Assembly: GCF_024345415.1 (NCBI RefSeq)
Contig: NZ_JAGQBB010000001.1
Location: 186,001 to 250,000, forward strand
Direction of reading: 5' to 3'
DNA: 64,000 nucleotides
Source of the DNA: Synechococcus sp. Tobar12-5m-g
GTDB lineage: Bacteria; Cyanobacteriota; Cyanobacteriia; PCC-6307; Cyanobiaceae
Part shown: positions 25,549-33,672 of the stretch, piece after piece
Numbering within the stretch: position 1 is the first letter of the stretch
How the letters are laid out: every line of letters begins with the position of its first letter
Translations under genes and position numbers: made by a program
The notes under the pieces: generated by a model
The model's database searches: none
Told to the model about the DNA's origin: nothing
The model's input: the letters and a program-made list of their open reading frames with translations, nothing else

Positions 25549-27903
25549 CTACTGCCGCGCCAGGATCATCCGCATCTTGTCGTCCTGCGATTCCACCGCT
25601 GTGCCGGTCACATCCACCAGCGCCCGCTTCACCGTTCCGCTGAAGGCGAAGGGTGGCTTGTAATCGGGCATGGTGGGGGAGCCGGGATCGGCGCCCACCG
25701 CCGCCCCCGCCGCCAGGCCCAGGCTCAGGGGAATCGTGACCGGAAGTTGGCCCTCACCCACGGGCTCGCCATCCACGAACAGCTTGATCGCCGCTGGGGT
25801 GCCCTTGCCGTTGGCGATGTCGGCCGGACCGGTGGGGGTGAACTCCACGCTGAAGATGTGATGGCCGCTGGGAACCGGCGCTGTGGAGGTGATGCGGAAG
25901 TGGCTCTCCGCCACATAGTTGTAGCCGTAGGTGAGGAGTCCGTTCTGCACGTAGAACGCAAAACCACCGTCGTTGCCCCCCATGCTGAACAACACCCCAT
26001 CGGCTCCGTCTTCGGGCACCAGGGCCTCCACGGAAATCGAGTGAGGCCGGTTCATCACCCTGGGGGCCGCGTTGGTGGGCACCACCTGGGTGCCGGGGTA
26101 ATAGACGTAACGCTGTCGATCGGCGGCGATCTGAGGGCGCTCGACCCCGAATCGCTGGGTGCCGCGGCTGTCGATCGGCAGCACGTTGTACTTGCCGGCC
26201 TCCACGTACCACATCCCGATCATGGCGATCAGCCGATCCCGTTCGGACGCCGCCAAATCATTGGTTTCGGCGAAATCCTCCTCGAGGTTGTAGAGCTCCC
26301 AGCCATGGGCATCGAGCTGGATCAGCTGGTCGTAGGAGATCGGATCGCCGAACCTGCGGCCCGATTCGCTGAAAGAAGTGCCCGGCCAGGGGCAAACGGC
26401 CCGCCAGCCATCGTGATACAGGGAGCGGTGGCCGAACATCTCGAAGTACTGGGTGAGGTGCAGACTCGGTGCAGCCGGGTTGTCGAAGCTGGAGGCCAGC
26501 GAGAAGCCCTCGATCGGGCTCTGGGTCACCCCCCGGATGGTGGTGGGAGCCTCAATCCCCAGGGCATCGAGCACGGTGGGCACCATGTCGATCGCATGGG
26601 CGTACTGGCTGCGGATCTCCCCCCTGGCGTTGATGCCTTTCGGCCAGCTCAGGATGAAGGGATCGCTGGTACCACCCCGGTAGGTCTCCCGCTTCCAGCG
26701 CCGGAACGGGGTGTTGCCGGCATGGGTCCAGCCCCAGGGGTAATGGTTGAAATACTTCGGTCCGCCGATGTCGTCGATGGCGGCCAGGTTCTGCTCCAGG
26801 TTTTCCGGCACGTTGTTGAAGAACTTGCCCTCGTTCACCGACCCGGTGGGCCCGCCCTCGGAGCTGGCGCCGTTGTCGGAGATCACCATGATCAGGGTGT
26901 TGTCGTATTCGCCCAGTTCCTTGAGGAATGCGATCAGCTCGCCGATGTGGTGGTCGGTGTGCTCCAGGAAGCCGGCGAACACCTCCATCATGCGGGCATA
27001 CAACCGGCGTTCATCGTCCGAGAGAGAGGCCCAGTCCTGCACGTCGGGATCGTGGCGCGACAGGGTGGTGTTCGGGGGAATGATGCCCAGCTCCTTCTGG
27101 CGGGCGAACGTCTTCTCGCGGTAGGCATCCCAGCCGTCGTCGAATTGGCCCTTGTATTTGTCGGCCCATTCCTTCGGCACATGGTGGGGCGCATGCATGG
27201 CGCCGGTGCAGAAGTACATGAAGAAGGGCTTGTTCGGCGCCACCTGCTTGGCATCGGCGATCATCGCCTTCGCCTTCTCCACCAGATCCGGCGTGAGGTG
27301 ATAGCCCTGCTCAGGAGTTTTCTCAGGTTCCACCTGGGTGTTGTCGCGCACCAGCTCGGGGTAGTACTGGTGCGTGTCGCCGCCGAGGAAGCCGTAGAAA
27401 CGCTCAAAACCCCTTCCCAGGGGCCAGCGGTCGTAGGGGCCGGCGGCGGAGGTGGCCTCCGCCGGGGTGAGGTGCCACTTGCCCACGGCGTAGGTGTTGT
27501 AGCCCTGCTGCAGCAGGATTTCGGAAAGGAAGCCATTCTCGAACGGGATGTAGCCGTTGGAGCCGGGATAGCCCATCGAGCCTTCCGTGATGCAGGCCAG
27601 CCCGTTGGAATGGTGGTTGCGCCCCGTGAGCATGCAGGAGCGTGACGGCGAGCAGAGCGCCGTGGTGTGCATGTTGCTGTAGCGCAGCCCATCGGCCGCC
27701 AGGGCATCGAGGTTGGGCGTGGCGATCGGACTGCCATAGCAACCGAGCTGCCCGAATCCCGTGTCGTCCAGAACGATGTAGAGCACGTTCGGCGCCCCCT
27801 CCTTCGCCCGGTTGGGCTCGGGCCAGGCCGGGGTCGACACGTCGGCGGTGCGGCCGATCACGCCAGGGAAGGCGGTGCCGGGCTTGTACTCGTTGAGCGG
27901 CAT
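25549..27903 (-). CDS. Arylsulfatase (formylglycine type), first of a tandem pair
   Basis: Sulfatase of 784 residues with the same architecture as its neighbour. The metal site is VLYIVLDDTGFGQLG near residue 40, the formylglycine site LCSPSRSCMLTGRNHH near 80, and a further metal site MVISDNGASSEG near 340. The C-terminal lectin-like domain is recognisable (GGFAFYVQNGLLTYGYNY, IKLFVDGEPVGEG). The ATG at 27903 (MPLNEYKPG) is chosen; no export signal is seen. The two sulfatases differ widely in sequence, so this is an old duplication rather than a recent copy. The gap to the next gene is 87 bases. Confidence 0.92.
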   Translation of the reverse strand: MPLNEYKPGTAFPGVIGRTADVSTPAWPEPNRAKEGAPNVLYIVLDDTGFGQLGCYGSPIATPNLDALAADGLRYSNMHTTALCSPSRSCMLTGRNHHSNGLACITEGSMGYPGSNGYIPFENGFLSEILLQQGYNTYAVGKWHLTPAEATSAAGPYDRWPLGRGFERFYGFLGGDTHQYYPELVRDNTQVEPEKTPEQGYHLTPDLVEKAKAMIADAKQVAPNKPFFMYFCTGAMHAPHHVPKEWADKYKGQFDDGWDAYREKTFARQKELGIIPPNTTLSRHDPDVQDWASLSDDERRLYARMMEVFAGFLEHTDHHIGELIAFLKELGEYDNTLIMVISDNGASSEGGPTGSVNEGKFFNNVPENLEQNLAAIDDIGGPKYFNHYPWGWTHAGNTPFRRWKRETYRGGTSDPFILSWPKGINARGEIRSQYAHAIDMVPTVLDALGIEAPTTIRGVTQSPIEGFSLASSFDNPAAPSLHLTQYFEMFGHRSLYHDGWRAVCPWPGTSFSESGRRFGDPISYDQLIQLDAHGWELYNLEEDFAETNDLAASERDRLIAMIGMWYVEAGKYNVLPIDSRGTQRFGVERPQIAADRQRYVYYPGTQVVPTNAAPRVMNRPHSISVEALVPEDGADGVLFSMGGNDGGFAFYVQNGLLTYGYNYVAESHFRITSTAPVPSGHHIFSVEFTPTGPADIANGKGTPAAIKLFVDGEPVGEGQLPVTIPLSLGLAAGAAVGADPGSPTMPDYKPPFAFSGTVKRALVDVTGTAVESQDDKMRMILARQ

Positions 27904-27983
27904 CGGTCCGGGGAGGAGGGCTGCCCGAAAGATAATCAGACAGGCCAAGGTGAGTTTTTCACCTGTGTCTTTCGACACAGCGC

Positions 27984-28682
27984 TCAGCTGAGCAGCGCCA
28001 GCTCCTCCTGGAAGGGGCTTTGCAGCAGAAGATCTGTCAGTCCCAGCCGCTGACGCCAGGCGGCGATCGGCAGCGCCCAGCCTTCTTCCCAGCGCATCGC
28101 CAGCAGGGTGGGCCCCAGCCGGGCCACCTCCAGACCGAAGCGGATGCCATTCCAGAGGCGCTCGTTCTCCTGAGGAACTTCAAAGCCGTGGAAGATCCAG
28201 GCCGTCAACACGGCGGCAGAAGCTGGCTGGCGCAGGGCCGAGGCGTAGTAGGCCGAACCTGCGGCCTCTCCGGGCACGTCCACGGGAATGGCCAGCACGG
28301 TGTGATGGAGGTCATGGGTGAAACGCAGCCGTTGCTGCAGGTAGGCGCCGGGGCCGTCCATGCCGGAGGTGTCCGGTGGTGGTGGCGCATGCAGCCCAAG
28401 CCGATCGAACCGCGCCTGATAGAGCTGGCCGAGGCTGCCGTTCGGCAGGGCCCGCAACTCCGGTGCCGAGGGCCAGGGACCCCAGTACCGCTCAGCGGCG
28501 AGGGCCCTGAGGGCGGGATCCTCGAGCAACTGGGCCCGGCCCAGATCCCCCAGAGCCGAGCTGCCGAGGGCATCCAGCAGGGGCACGGCATGGGGAAACA
28601 CATGCTCCGGATCATGGGCCGTTTCGAGCAGGGCGATGGCGGCCCGCAGGGTGCGGCGGCGGAGGTCGGGATCGATCTTCAT
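27984..28682 (-). CDS. Coq4-like protein (second copy)
   Basis: Protein of 232 residues. The Coq4 zinc pattern HDxxHx11E is exact: HDLHHTVLAI near residue 121, with the Glu of PGEAAG eleven residues on. LPNGSLGQLY near 79 and RWEEGWALPIAAWRQRLG near the C-terminus match the copy at 15068-15787, though the rest has diverged. It lies 80 bases upstream of the arylsulfatase pair on the same strand. About 100 bases encoding its middle are copied at 28779-28878. Role in a plastoquinone organism is unknown. Confidence 0.82.
   Translation of the reverse strand: MKIDPDLRRRTLRAAIALLETAHDPEHVFPHAVPLLDALGSSALGDLGRAQLLEDPALRALAAERYWGPWPSAPELRALPNGSLGQLYQARFDRLGLHAPPPPDTSGMDGPGAYLQQRLRFTHDLHHTVLAIPVDVPGEAAGSAYYASALRQPASAAVLTAWIFHGFEVPQENERLWNGIRFGLEVARLGPTLLAMRWEEGWALPIAAWRQRLGLTDLLLQSPFQEELALLS
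28375..28477 (-). repeat. Direct repeat unit A1 (inside Coq4-like gene)
   Basis: About 100 bases inside the Coq4-like gene recur at 28779-28878 in the same orientation, with a handful of mismatches and one missing GGT. The copy encodes PSAPEL-ALPNGSLG and RFDRLGLHAPPP. Confidence 0.85.
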
Positions 28683-28730
28683 GGTGTGGATGGGGCAGGG
28701 GCAGGAGACGACGCCAGCCGCCCCAGGTCA

Positions 28731-28780
28731 TCCTCCTGGCTGCCGGCGTTGATCCAGCCGGTGGAGAAGGTTTTGTGTGG
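28731..28780 (-). repeat. Direct repeat unit B1 (left of the MFS gene)
   Basis: About 50 bases recur at 30426-30476, with an identical 29-base core. They encode the ATGWINAGSQ tail of an oxygenase. The two copies lie on either side of the MFS gene in the same orientation. Confidence 0.85.
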
Positions 28781-28878
28781 TGGTGGCGCGTGCAGCCCAA
28801 GCCGATCGAACCGCGCCTGATCGAGCTTGCCGAGGCTGCCGTTCGGCAGGGCCGCCAACTCCGGTGCCGAGGGCCAGG
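28779..28878 (-). repeat. Direct repeat unit A2 (copy of A1)
   Basis: Near-identical copy of 28375-28477, now joined to repeat B1. Similarity stops sharply at GGGCCAGG on the right. Confidence 0.85.
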
Positions 28879-28932
28879 CTTGGCTGACTTTGGCCTTACC
28901 AGTTGAATTGGAATGCGACTCAGGATCCACGG

Positions 28933-30447
28933 ATGAAGCCTGAACCCAGCCTCCTCCGTCGGACCCTGCATGGCCCCTCCCACCGCTGGTGGGCGCTGGT
29001 AGCCGTGGAGTTCGGAAACTTCGTCGTCTACATGGACGGGTTCATCGTCACCCTGGCCCTGCCGGCGATGGCCAGGCAGTTCGGTGTCGGTCTGTCCACC
29101 CTGAAATGGGTGATCGTCGCCTACATGCTCAGCGTGACGATCACCCTGCTGCCAGCCGGGCGCATGGCTGATCTCTGGGGCCGCCGCCGCATCGTGGCCG
29201 GGGGAATGGGGGGGCTGGCCATCAGCTCGTTGATGTGTTTCCTGGCCACCAGCTTCCCGGTGCTTCTGTTCTGGCGCGTGCTGCAGGGCATCGGCGGTGG
29301 GTTGGTGCTGGCCAATGTGATGGCGGAGATCACCTCGGTGTTCCCCCTGCGGGAACGGCGGACCGCCATGGCCGTGAACGCCTCTGTGCTGGCCCTGGCC
29401 CAGGTCACAGGGCTGGTGCTGGGGGGCCTTGTGATCGGTACGTATGGCTGGCCGTCCCTATTCCTGATCATCCTGGCCATCAGCCTGGCGGGTCTGGTCC
29501 TCTGCCTCCTGGTGCTGGAGCCCTCGAGTGCCGCAGGCGGCGGGCCCCCCTTCGACGCGGTCGGTGCCCTGCTCTGGAGTGCCACGGTGGCGGCGCCCTT
29601 CCTGCTGATCGAACACCTCTCAGGGGCCTGGCCGTGGCCCCTTGGAGTGGCACTGGCAGCCGCGACCCTGCTCCTGTTGGTGGGCTTCCTGGCCGTGGAG
29701 CGGCGAACGGCCCAGCCCCTGCTCCGCCTCGGCCTGCTGCGCTCGCGGGCCTTCAGCTGCGGCTCATTCGCCGCCGCTTTTTACTTCGTGGCGGCTGTCT
29801 CGGCCTACTTCCTCCTTCCCCTCTACGCCCAGTTCGTGCTCGGTCTCACCCCGCTGCGGGCCGGATTTCTGCTGGTGCCGCTGTCGGTGATGCTGGTGAT
29901 CACCAGCCTGTCCGTCACCTTCCTGGGCGGCAGATTCGGAGCTCGCAGCCTCAGCACCCTGGGACTTCTTGCCGTCAGCGGCGCCGTGTTGTTGCTCTCA
30001 GGGCTTCAGGCCGGCGCCTCGGAGGTTCAGATCGTGCCCCCTCTGCTGCTGCTCGGCGCCGGTGGCGGCCTGTTTCAACCTCCCAACAACAGTGCCACCC
30101 TCAATCCGGTGCCGGCCCAGAACCTGAGCGTGGCCAACGGCTTCCTCTCCACCTCCCGGAATTTCGGCCAGGCCCTCGGGGCCTCGCTGGCCGGCTCGAT
30201 CCTGTCGATCGGGCTGGGGCCAGGCGGCGCCCAGGTGTTGGCCGGACGGCCCGGAAGCGTGGTGACGGGCACCCCGTTGATCCACTACATGACCGCCCAG
30301 CACCACGCCTTTCAGCTGGCAGCGGCCCTGGGCCTGGTGGGAGCGGCCGTGTCCCTGCTGCGGGGGCGCGAGTCGCCCCAACGGAACTCCGCAACGCTCA
30401 GCCCTCCGCCAGCCTCCGGAGGTAATCCTGCTGGCTGCCGGCGTTGA
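28933..30447 (+). CDS. MFS efflux transporter, DHA2 (14-TM) family
   Basis: Membrane protein of 504 residues. The first helix shows VVYMDGFIVTLALPAMA near residue 31 (DHA2 motif D1-like), followed by AGRMADLWGRRR near 76 (MFS motif A) and WRVLQGIGGGLV near 115. About 14 hydrophobic helices can be counted. DHA2 members export drugs or metabolites using the proton gradient. ATG 28933 is preferred over an in-frame TTG at 28903. Its last 50 bases overlap the convergent oxygenase gene, and its end reads through repeat B2. Repeats B1 and B2 flank the gene, hinting that it was inserted here. Confidence 0.88.
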   Translation: MKPEPSLLRRTLHGPSHRWWALVAVEFGNFVVYMDGFIVTLALPAMARQFGVGLSTLKWVIVAYMLSVTITLLPAGRMADLWGRRRIVAGGMGGLAISSLMCFLATSFPVLLFWRVLQGIGGGLVLANVMAEITSVFPLRERRTAMAVNASVLALAQVTGLVLGGLVIGTYGWPSLFLIILAISLAGLVLCLLVLEPSSAAGGGPPFDAVGALLWSATVAAPFLLIEHLSGAWPWPLGVALAAATLLLLVGFLAVERRTAQPLLRLGLLRSRAFSCGSFAAAFYFVAAVSAYFLLPLYAQFVLGLTPLRAGFLLVPLSVMLVITSLSVTFLGGRFGARSLSTLGLLAVSGAVLLLSGLQAGASEVQIVPPLLLLGAGGGLFQPPNNSATLNPVPAQNLSVANGFLSTSRNFGQALGASLAGSILSIGLGPGGAQVLAGRPGSVVTGTPLIHYMTAQHHAFQLAAALGLVGAAVSLLRGRESPQRNSATLSPPPASGGNPAGCRR

Positions 30448-31042
30448 TCCAGCCGGTGGCAATCGTTTTCGTGTGGCTGTGGCTCACCCGGCCCCGGTGG
30501 ATGTGGGAGGGCCCCGCCGGGAAGATCGCCAGCTTGCCCTGCTCGGCCTCCTCGTGGTGGCCCTGCCAGTGGAACTCGGTGCCGGCCTCGGGCACGGTGT
30601 CCAGGTACAGGATCCAGGCCAGCACCCGCCTGATCGGTTCGGTGGCCTCTTCGGTGGTGGTCCAGTCGCAGTGCCAGCTCCTGAAGCCCTCGCCGGGGGC
30701 GTAGCGCTGCAGGTTGAAGATCGGCAGCACGAACAGACTCTGCTCCGGGCACACCTGCCGGAACAGGGGCCGCTCCGCCAGGTAGCGCTCCAGGCCGGCG
30801 CTCACCCCGCGCAGGATCAGCTGGGCCAGGCCATGGGCCTCCGGGTCGCTGCGGTCGATTGCCACCAGAGAGATGTCGGTGGAGACCTTGGCGGGCTCCG
30901 GATCCGGCCCCTGATCAGGCCCCGCATCGGGCCCGAAGGCCACACCGGGTCGCTGCAGGTCGACCCGGCGCTCGAAGAAGGCCAGGGCCGCCTCGGCGAC
31001 GGCGACATAGCCAGGGTTGCGGAAGCGGGCAATCAGGTTCAT
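30398..31042 (-). CDS. 2OG-Fe(II) oxygenase family protein
   Basis: Protein of 214 residues. The double-stranded beta-helix shows the iron ligand pair in SWHCDWTTTEE near residue 125 (HxD), the strand FHWQGHHEEAE near 160, and the distal His within PSHIHRGRVSHSHTK near 184. Such enzymes hydroxylate a substrate with 2-oxoglutarate and O2, or act as prolyl hydroxylase-like proteins. Start ATG 31042 overlaps the TGA of the upstream gene (ATGA). Its C-terminal 20 codons are copied at 28731-28780. Substrate unknown. Confidence 0.8.
   Translation of the reverse strand: MNLIARFRNPGYVAVAEAALAFFERRVDLQRPGVAFGPDAGPDQGPDPEPAKVSTDISLVAIDRSDPEAHGLAQLILRGVSAGLERYLAERPLFRQVCPEQSLFVLPIFNLQRYAPGEGFRSWHCDWTTTEEATEPIRRVLAWILYLDTVPEAGTEFHWQGHHEEAEQGKLAIFPAGPSHIHRGRVSHSHTKTIATGWINAGSQQDYLRRLAEG
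30426..30476 (-). repeat. Direct repeat unit B2 (oxygenase C-terminal end)
   Basis: Source copy of unit B1 at 28731-28780. It lies in the overlap between the end of the MFS gene and the end of the oxygenase gene. Confidence 0.85.
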
Positions 31043-31494
31043 GGGTTCTGCCGCCACGGCACCGCCACCAGATCCTCCAGCAGCTGCCAGCTCCCTTGCT
31101 CCACCATCCGATCCGCAAGCCCAACAGCCTCCAGCGCCGCGGCCACCCGCTCCAGACCGACCGGATCACCCCCCGGCTCCAGGGGCCACACCAGCACCTG
31201 GGCCTCGGCAGGATCCGCCATCAGCTTGAGGTTCAGATCAGCCAGCTCTCGCTCGAAGAACAGCCGCCGCATCCGGCCCGTAACCACCGGCCCCAGGGAG
31301 GCCGCGAACGCTTCCAGCGCCTCCCGATCGCCGGAGCATCCGCTGTTCAGCGCCAGCCAGATCATCAACTTGGCCCAGCCCTCAGGGGTCCACAGCGGCG
31401 AAAAGCTCTCCCGGTGCTGCCGCACCAGCTCACCGAGGGCGAAATCGAACAGGCCCGCCTGGAGCGCAGAGGCTTCGGCGGCCGGCGGGCTCAT
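31039..31494 (-). CDS. Hypothetical protein between Pit transporter and oxygenase
   Basis: Protein of 151 residues starting MSPPAAEASALQAGLFDF. It is helical and acidic, with GWAKLMIWLALNSGCSGDREAL near residue 40 and RRLFFERELADLNLKLMADP near 74. No known domain is recognised. Both ends are coupled: its ATG overlaps the Pit transporter stop (ATGA), and its TGA overlaps the oxygenase start (ATGA). That tight coupling supports it as real and suggests joint expression with phosphate uptake genes. Confidence 0.75.
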   Translation of the reverse strand: MSPPAAEASALQAGLFDFALGELVRQHRESFSPLWTPEGWAKLMIWLALNSGCSGDREALEAFAASLGPVVTGRMRRLFFERELADLNLKLMADPAEAQVLVWPLEPGGDPVGLERVAAALEAVGLADRMVEQGSWQLLEDLVAVPWRQNP

Positions 31495-32564
31495 GGATGC
31501 ACCGCCCGAAACACCTCCTGCCCGAACACGTTCTGCACAACAAACAGCAGAACGAACCCCATCACCGCTGCGATCAGCGGGGTGGTGATCCAGCCTGAGG
31601 CGATCCCCCCCAGCACGCCCCAGCGGATCTGGCGCACCCCCTTGAGGCCCTGCAGCAGGCCGATGCCCAGCACCGAGCCGATCACCGCCTGGGACCCCGA
31701 CACCGGCAGCAGCGGAATCGTGGGCAGGCCCCAGCCCGCCAGCAGGCTCTCCAGCGCCGTGGAGGAAAAGATGAACAGCACCAGCGAATGGGACACCACC
31801 ACCACGAAGGCGCCCAGTGGCGAAAGGGTCATCAGGCTGTCGCCCACGGTCATCATCACCCGCCGGGAATAGGTGTAGACACCGACGGCCACGGCGATCC
31901 CACCGATCAGGAACAGCTGCTCCACCGACGAGACGCTGAAACGCCCCAGGCTCAGATCGCGGAAGGGCGAGGCCTCCACAAAGAAGCCCATCACATTGCC
32001 GATGCCGTTGGCGCCGATGGCATAGGAGCCGAAGACGCCCGCCAGGATCAATCCGGTGCGGGTGTTGCGATCGAGCGAGAGCAGGTGGGGCCGGGTGAGG
32101 CGGATCCACTCCACCAGCAGCTTGTAGAGCAGCATCGCGAAGATCGCCCCGAGCACCGGTGACACCACCCAGGTGGCGGCAATGCGGCCCAGGGTGCCCA
32201 GGTCGGTGGGGGAGCCGCTGAACAGGTTCCAGCCGATGATCGAGCCCACCACCGCCTGGCTGGTGGAGGCCGGCAGGCCCAGCTTGCTCATCCAGGCCAC
32301 CGTGAGGGCGGCCGCCAGGGCGGCGGTGAAGGCCCCCGGCAGGGTGTTGATCGCCCCCAGTTGACCCAGGCCCTCGGCGGCGCCGGCGCCGCTGGTGACG
32401 GCACCGATGATCACGAACGCGCTGCAGAGGAAGGCCGCCGTGGAGAAGCGGATCATGCGGGTGGCCACCGCGGTGCGGAAGGCGTTGGAGGCGTCGTTGG
32501 CCCCCATCGACCAGCCGAGGAACAGGCCGCTGGAGAGGAAGATCAGCGTGACGATCAGGCTCAT
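31491..32564 (-). CDS. pitA: PiT family inorganic phosphate transporter
   Basis: Integral membrane protein of 357 residues with the duplicated PiT signature. The first copy is GWSMGANDASNAFRTAVATRM near residue 17. The second is SYAIGANGIGNVMGFF near 182. LGLPASTSQAVVGSIIGW and LPVSGSQAVIGSVLG are the matching substrate-site repeats. It takes up phosphate with H+ or Na+ symport. It starts 15 bases after the stop of a DUF47 protein, the usual partner of PiT transporters. The downstream hypothetical gene overlaps by four bases. Confidence 0.92.
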   Translation of the reverse strand: MSLIVTLIFLSSGLFLGWSMGANDASNAFRTAVATRMIRFSTAAFLCSAFVIIGAVTSGAGAAEGLGQLGAINTLPGAFTAALAAALTVAWMSKLGLPASTSQAVVGSIIGWNLFSGSPTDLGTLGRIAATWVVSPVLGAIFAMLLYKLLVEWIRLTRPHLLSLDRNTRTGLILAGVFGSYAIGANGIGNVMGFFVEASPFRDLSLGRFSVSSVEQLFLIGGIAVAVGVYTYSRRVMMTVGDSLMTLSPLGAFVVVVSHSLVLFIFSSTALESLLAGWGLPTIPLLPVSGSQAVIGSVLGIGLLQGLKGVRQIRWGVLGGIASGWITTPLIAAVMGFVLLFVVQNVFGQEVFRAVHP

Positions 32565-32579
32565 GGGCTGGGCTCCGGC

Positions 32580-33242
32580 TCAGAGAGCGCGCTTGATCGC
32601 GTAGATCGAGAGGTCATCACTGATGTTCTCGGCCATGTCGGCCAGACCATCCAGCATGGCCACCTCCTGGCGCAGCTGGCTCCGCTGCTCAAAATCGAGG
32701 CCGGAGGCGACGATTTTGCGCCTGATCCGCAGGGCAATCCTGTCGGTTTCATCCTCGAAGGTCCGCACCTCGTTGATGTGATCGCGCACGGCCTCCGGGT
32801 TGCGGAAGAAGGTGCGGGCGGCCAGCACCACGGCCTGCACGCAACGGATCGCCAAGGTGGAGAGTTCCTCGAACTCCTGGGTAAAATCCGGACGGGAGCG
32901 GGGCTGCACGATCATCAACTCCTGAAAGTCGTCGCCCATCTGGTCGAGCAGCTCAAACAGATCGCCCAGTAGCCGCAACACATCGCCCCGGGCATCAGGC
33001 AGCAACATCTCGGTGTAGAGCATCGTCACGATCGTGCGGCGCAGTTCACTGCAGCGCCGCTTGATCTCGATCGCCTGCTCCAGTTTCTCCTCGCAGATCG
33101 CCAGGTTCTCCGCGGGGGAGAGATAGGCGCGAAGGCCGAGTTCCACGATGAGCACGCCCTCGGAGATCTTGTCAAGGAACTCCTCGATCAAGCCCTGAAG
33201 AAAACGGGTTTTGCCGAAAAGCGGAGGGGTTTCACTGGACAC
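32580..33242 (-). CDS. DUF47 family (PhoU-like) putative phosphate transport regulator
   Basis: Helical protein of about 220 residues with PhoU-like repeats. Acidic helices are seen around EDETDRIALRIRRKIV near residue 160 and MLDGLADMAENISDDLS near 194. DUF47 proteins commonly sit next to PiT transporters and probably modulate them. The start is uncertain: GTG at 33242 (VSSETPPLFG) fits the family best, but frames extend further upstream. Divergent from the small gene at 33405. Confidence 0.85.
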   Translation of the reverse strand: MSSETPPLFGKTRFLQGLIEEFLDKISEGVLIVELGLRAYLSPAENLAICEEKLEQAIEIKRRCSELRRTIVTMLYTEMLLPDARGDVLRLLGDLFELLDQMGDDFQELMIVQPRSRPDFTQEFEELSTLAIRCVQAVVLAARTFFRNPEAVRDHINEVRTFEDETDRIALRIRRKIVASGLDFEQRSQLRQEVAMLDGLADMAENISDDLSIYAIKRAL

Positions 33243-33404
33243 CGGGTTTGCTTGCCTGGCTTCGTTCCTGTCAGGCAAAGGTAACGGCACGAAGGGGGCG
33301 GCAGACCGTGGCCGCATCCGTCATCCCGCCGCCACCTCAGCAGCAACGGTGCTCCTTCGTCCCCCTCGGGGGTCAAACTACGGAGGCCTGAACGTGACAG
33401 ACCC

Positions 33405-33662
33405 ATGGCCCTCGACCTCAACGACCCGGATCTGGAGTTCGCGGACCTCGTCTACGCCTACCAGAGCTGGGTGATGGCGGTGATCAACGACGAGAAGCTC
33501 GGCGGAGAGGAGAAGCTGCTCACCGACGACATCGCCGAGGATGCCCTCAACGCCATGCGCTTCCTGCCCGGCGAAGTGACCTCCGCGATCGAAACCAGCC
33601 TCGCCCGGGTCTACGACGTCGATCCCGACGAGCTGGCCGACCTGTTGTTCCCGGAAGACTGA
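33405..33662 (+). CDS. Small acidic conserved protein
   Basis: Protein of 85 residues starting MALDLNDPDLEFADLVYAYQ. It is rich in Asp, Glu and Leu, with predicted helices and an end reading ELADLLFPED. It has no Cys and no membrane segment. It looks like a small cytoplasmic protein conserved in picocyanobacteria, but I cannot name a function. It starts the rightward run that extends to 41265, ten bases before the methyltransferase gene. Confidence 0.75.
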   Translation: MALDLNDPDLEFADLVYAYQSWVMAVINDEKLGGEEKLLTDDIAEDALNAMRFLPGEVTSAIETSLARVYDVDPDELADLLFPED

Positions 33663-33672
33663 TCCCTCCACG

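Larger units (their letters stand above)
28727..28878 (-). pseudogene. Mosaic remnant: Coq4-like fragment joined to oxygenase tail fragment
   Basis: Reading leftwards, about 33 codons copied from the Coq4-like gene (PSAPELAALPNGSLG, ARFDRLGLHAPPP) run in frame into HKTFSTGWINAGSQEDDL. The second part copies the C-terminal tail of the 2OG-Fe(II) oxygenase at 30398-31042 (TKTIATGWINAGSQQDYL). The join lies in a GTGGTGG run shared by both parents, which suggests recombination at short homology. No start or function is expected. Confidence 0.75.

Noticed and set aside
25747-27645. Long open frame antisense to the arylsulfatase at 25549-27903
   Set aside because: It mirrors a well-supported sulfatase gene and is His/Val/Gly-rich with no recognisable fold.
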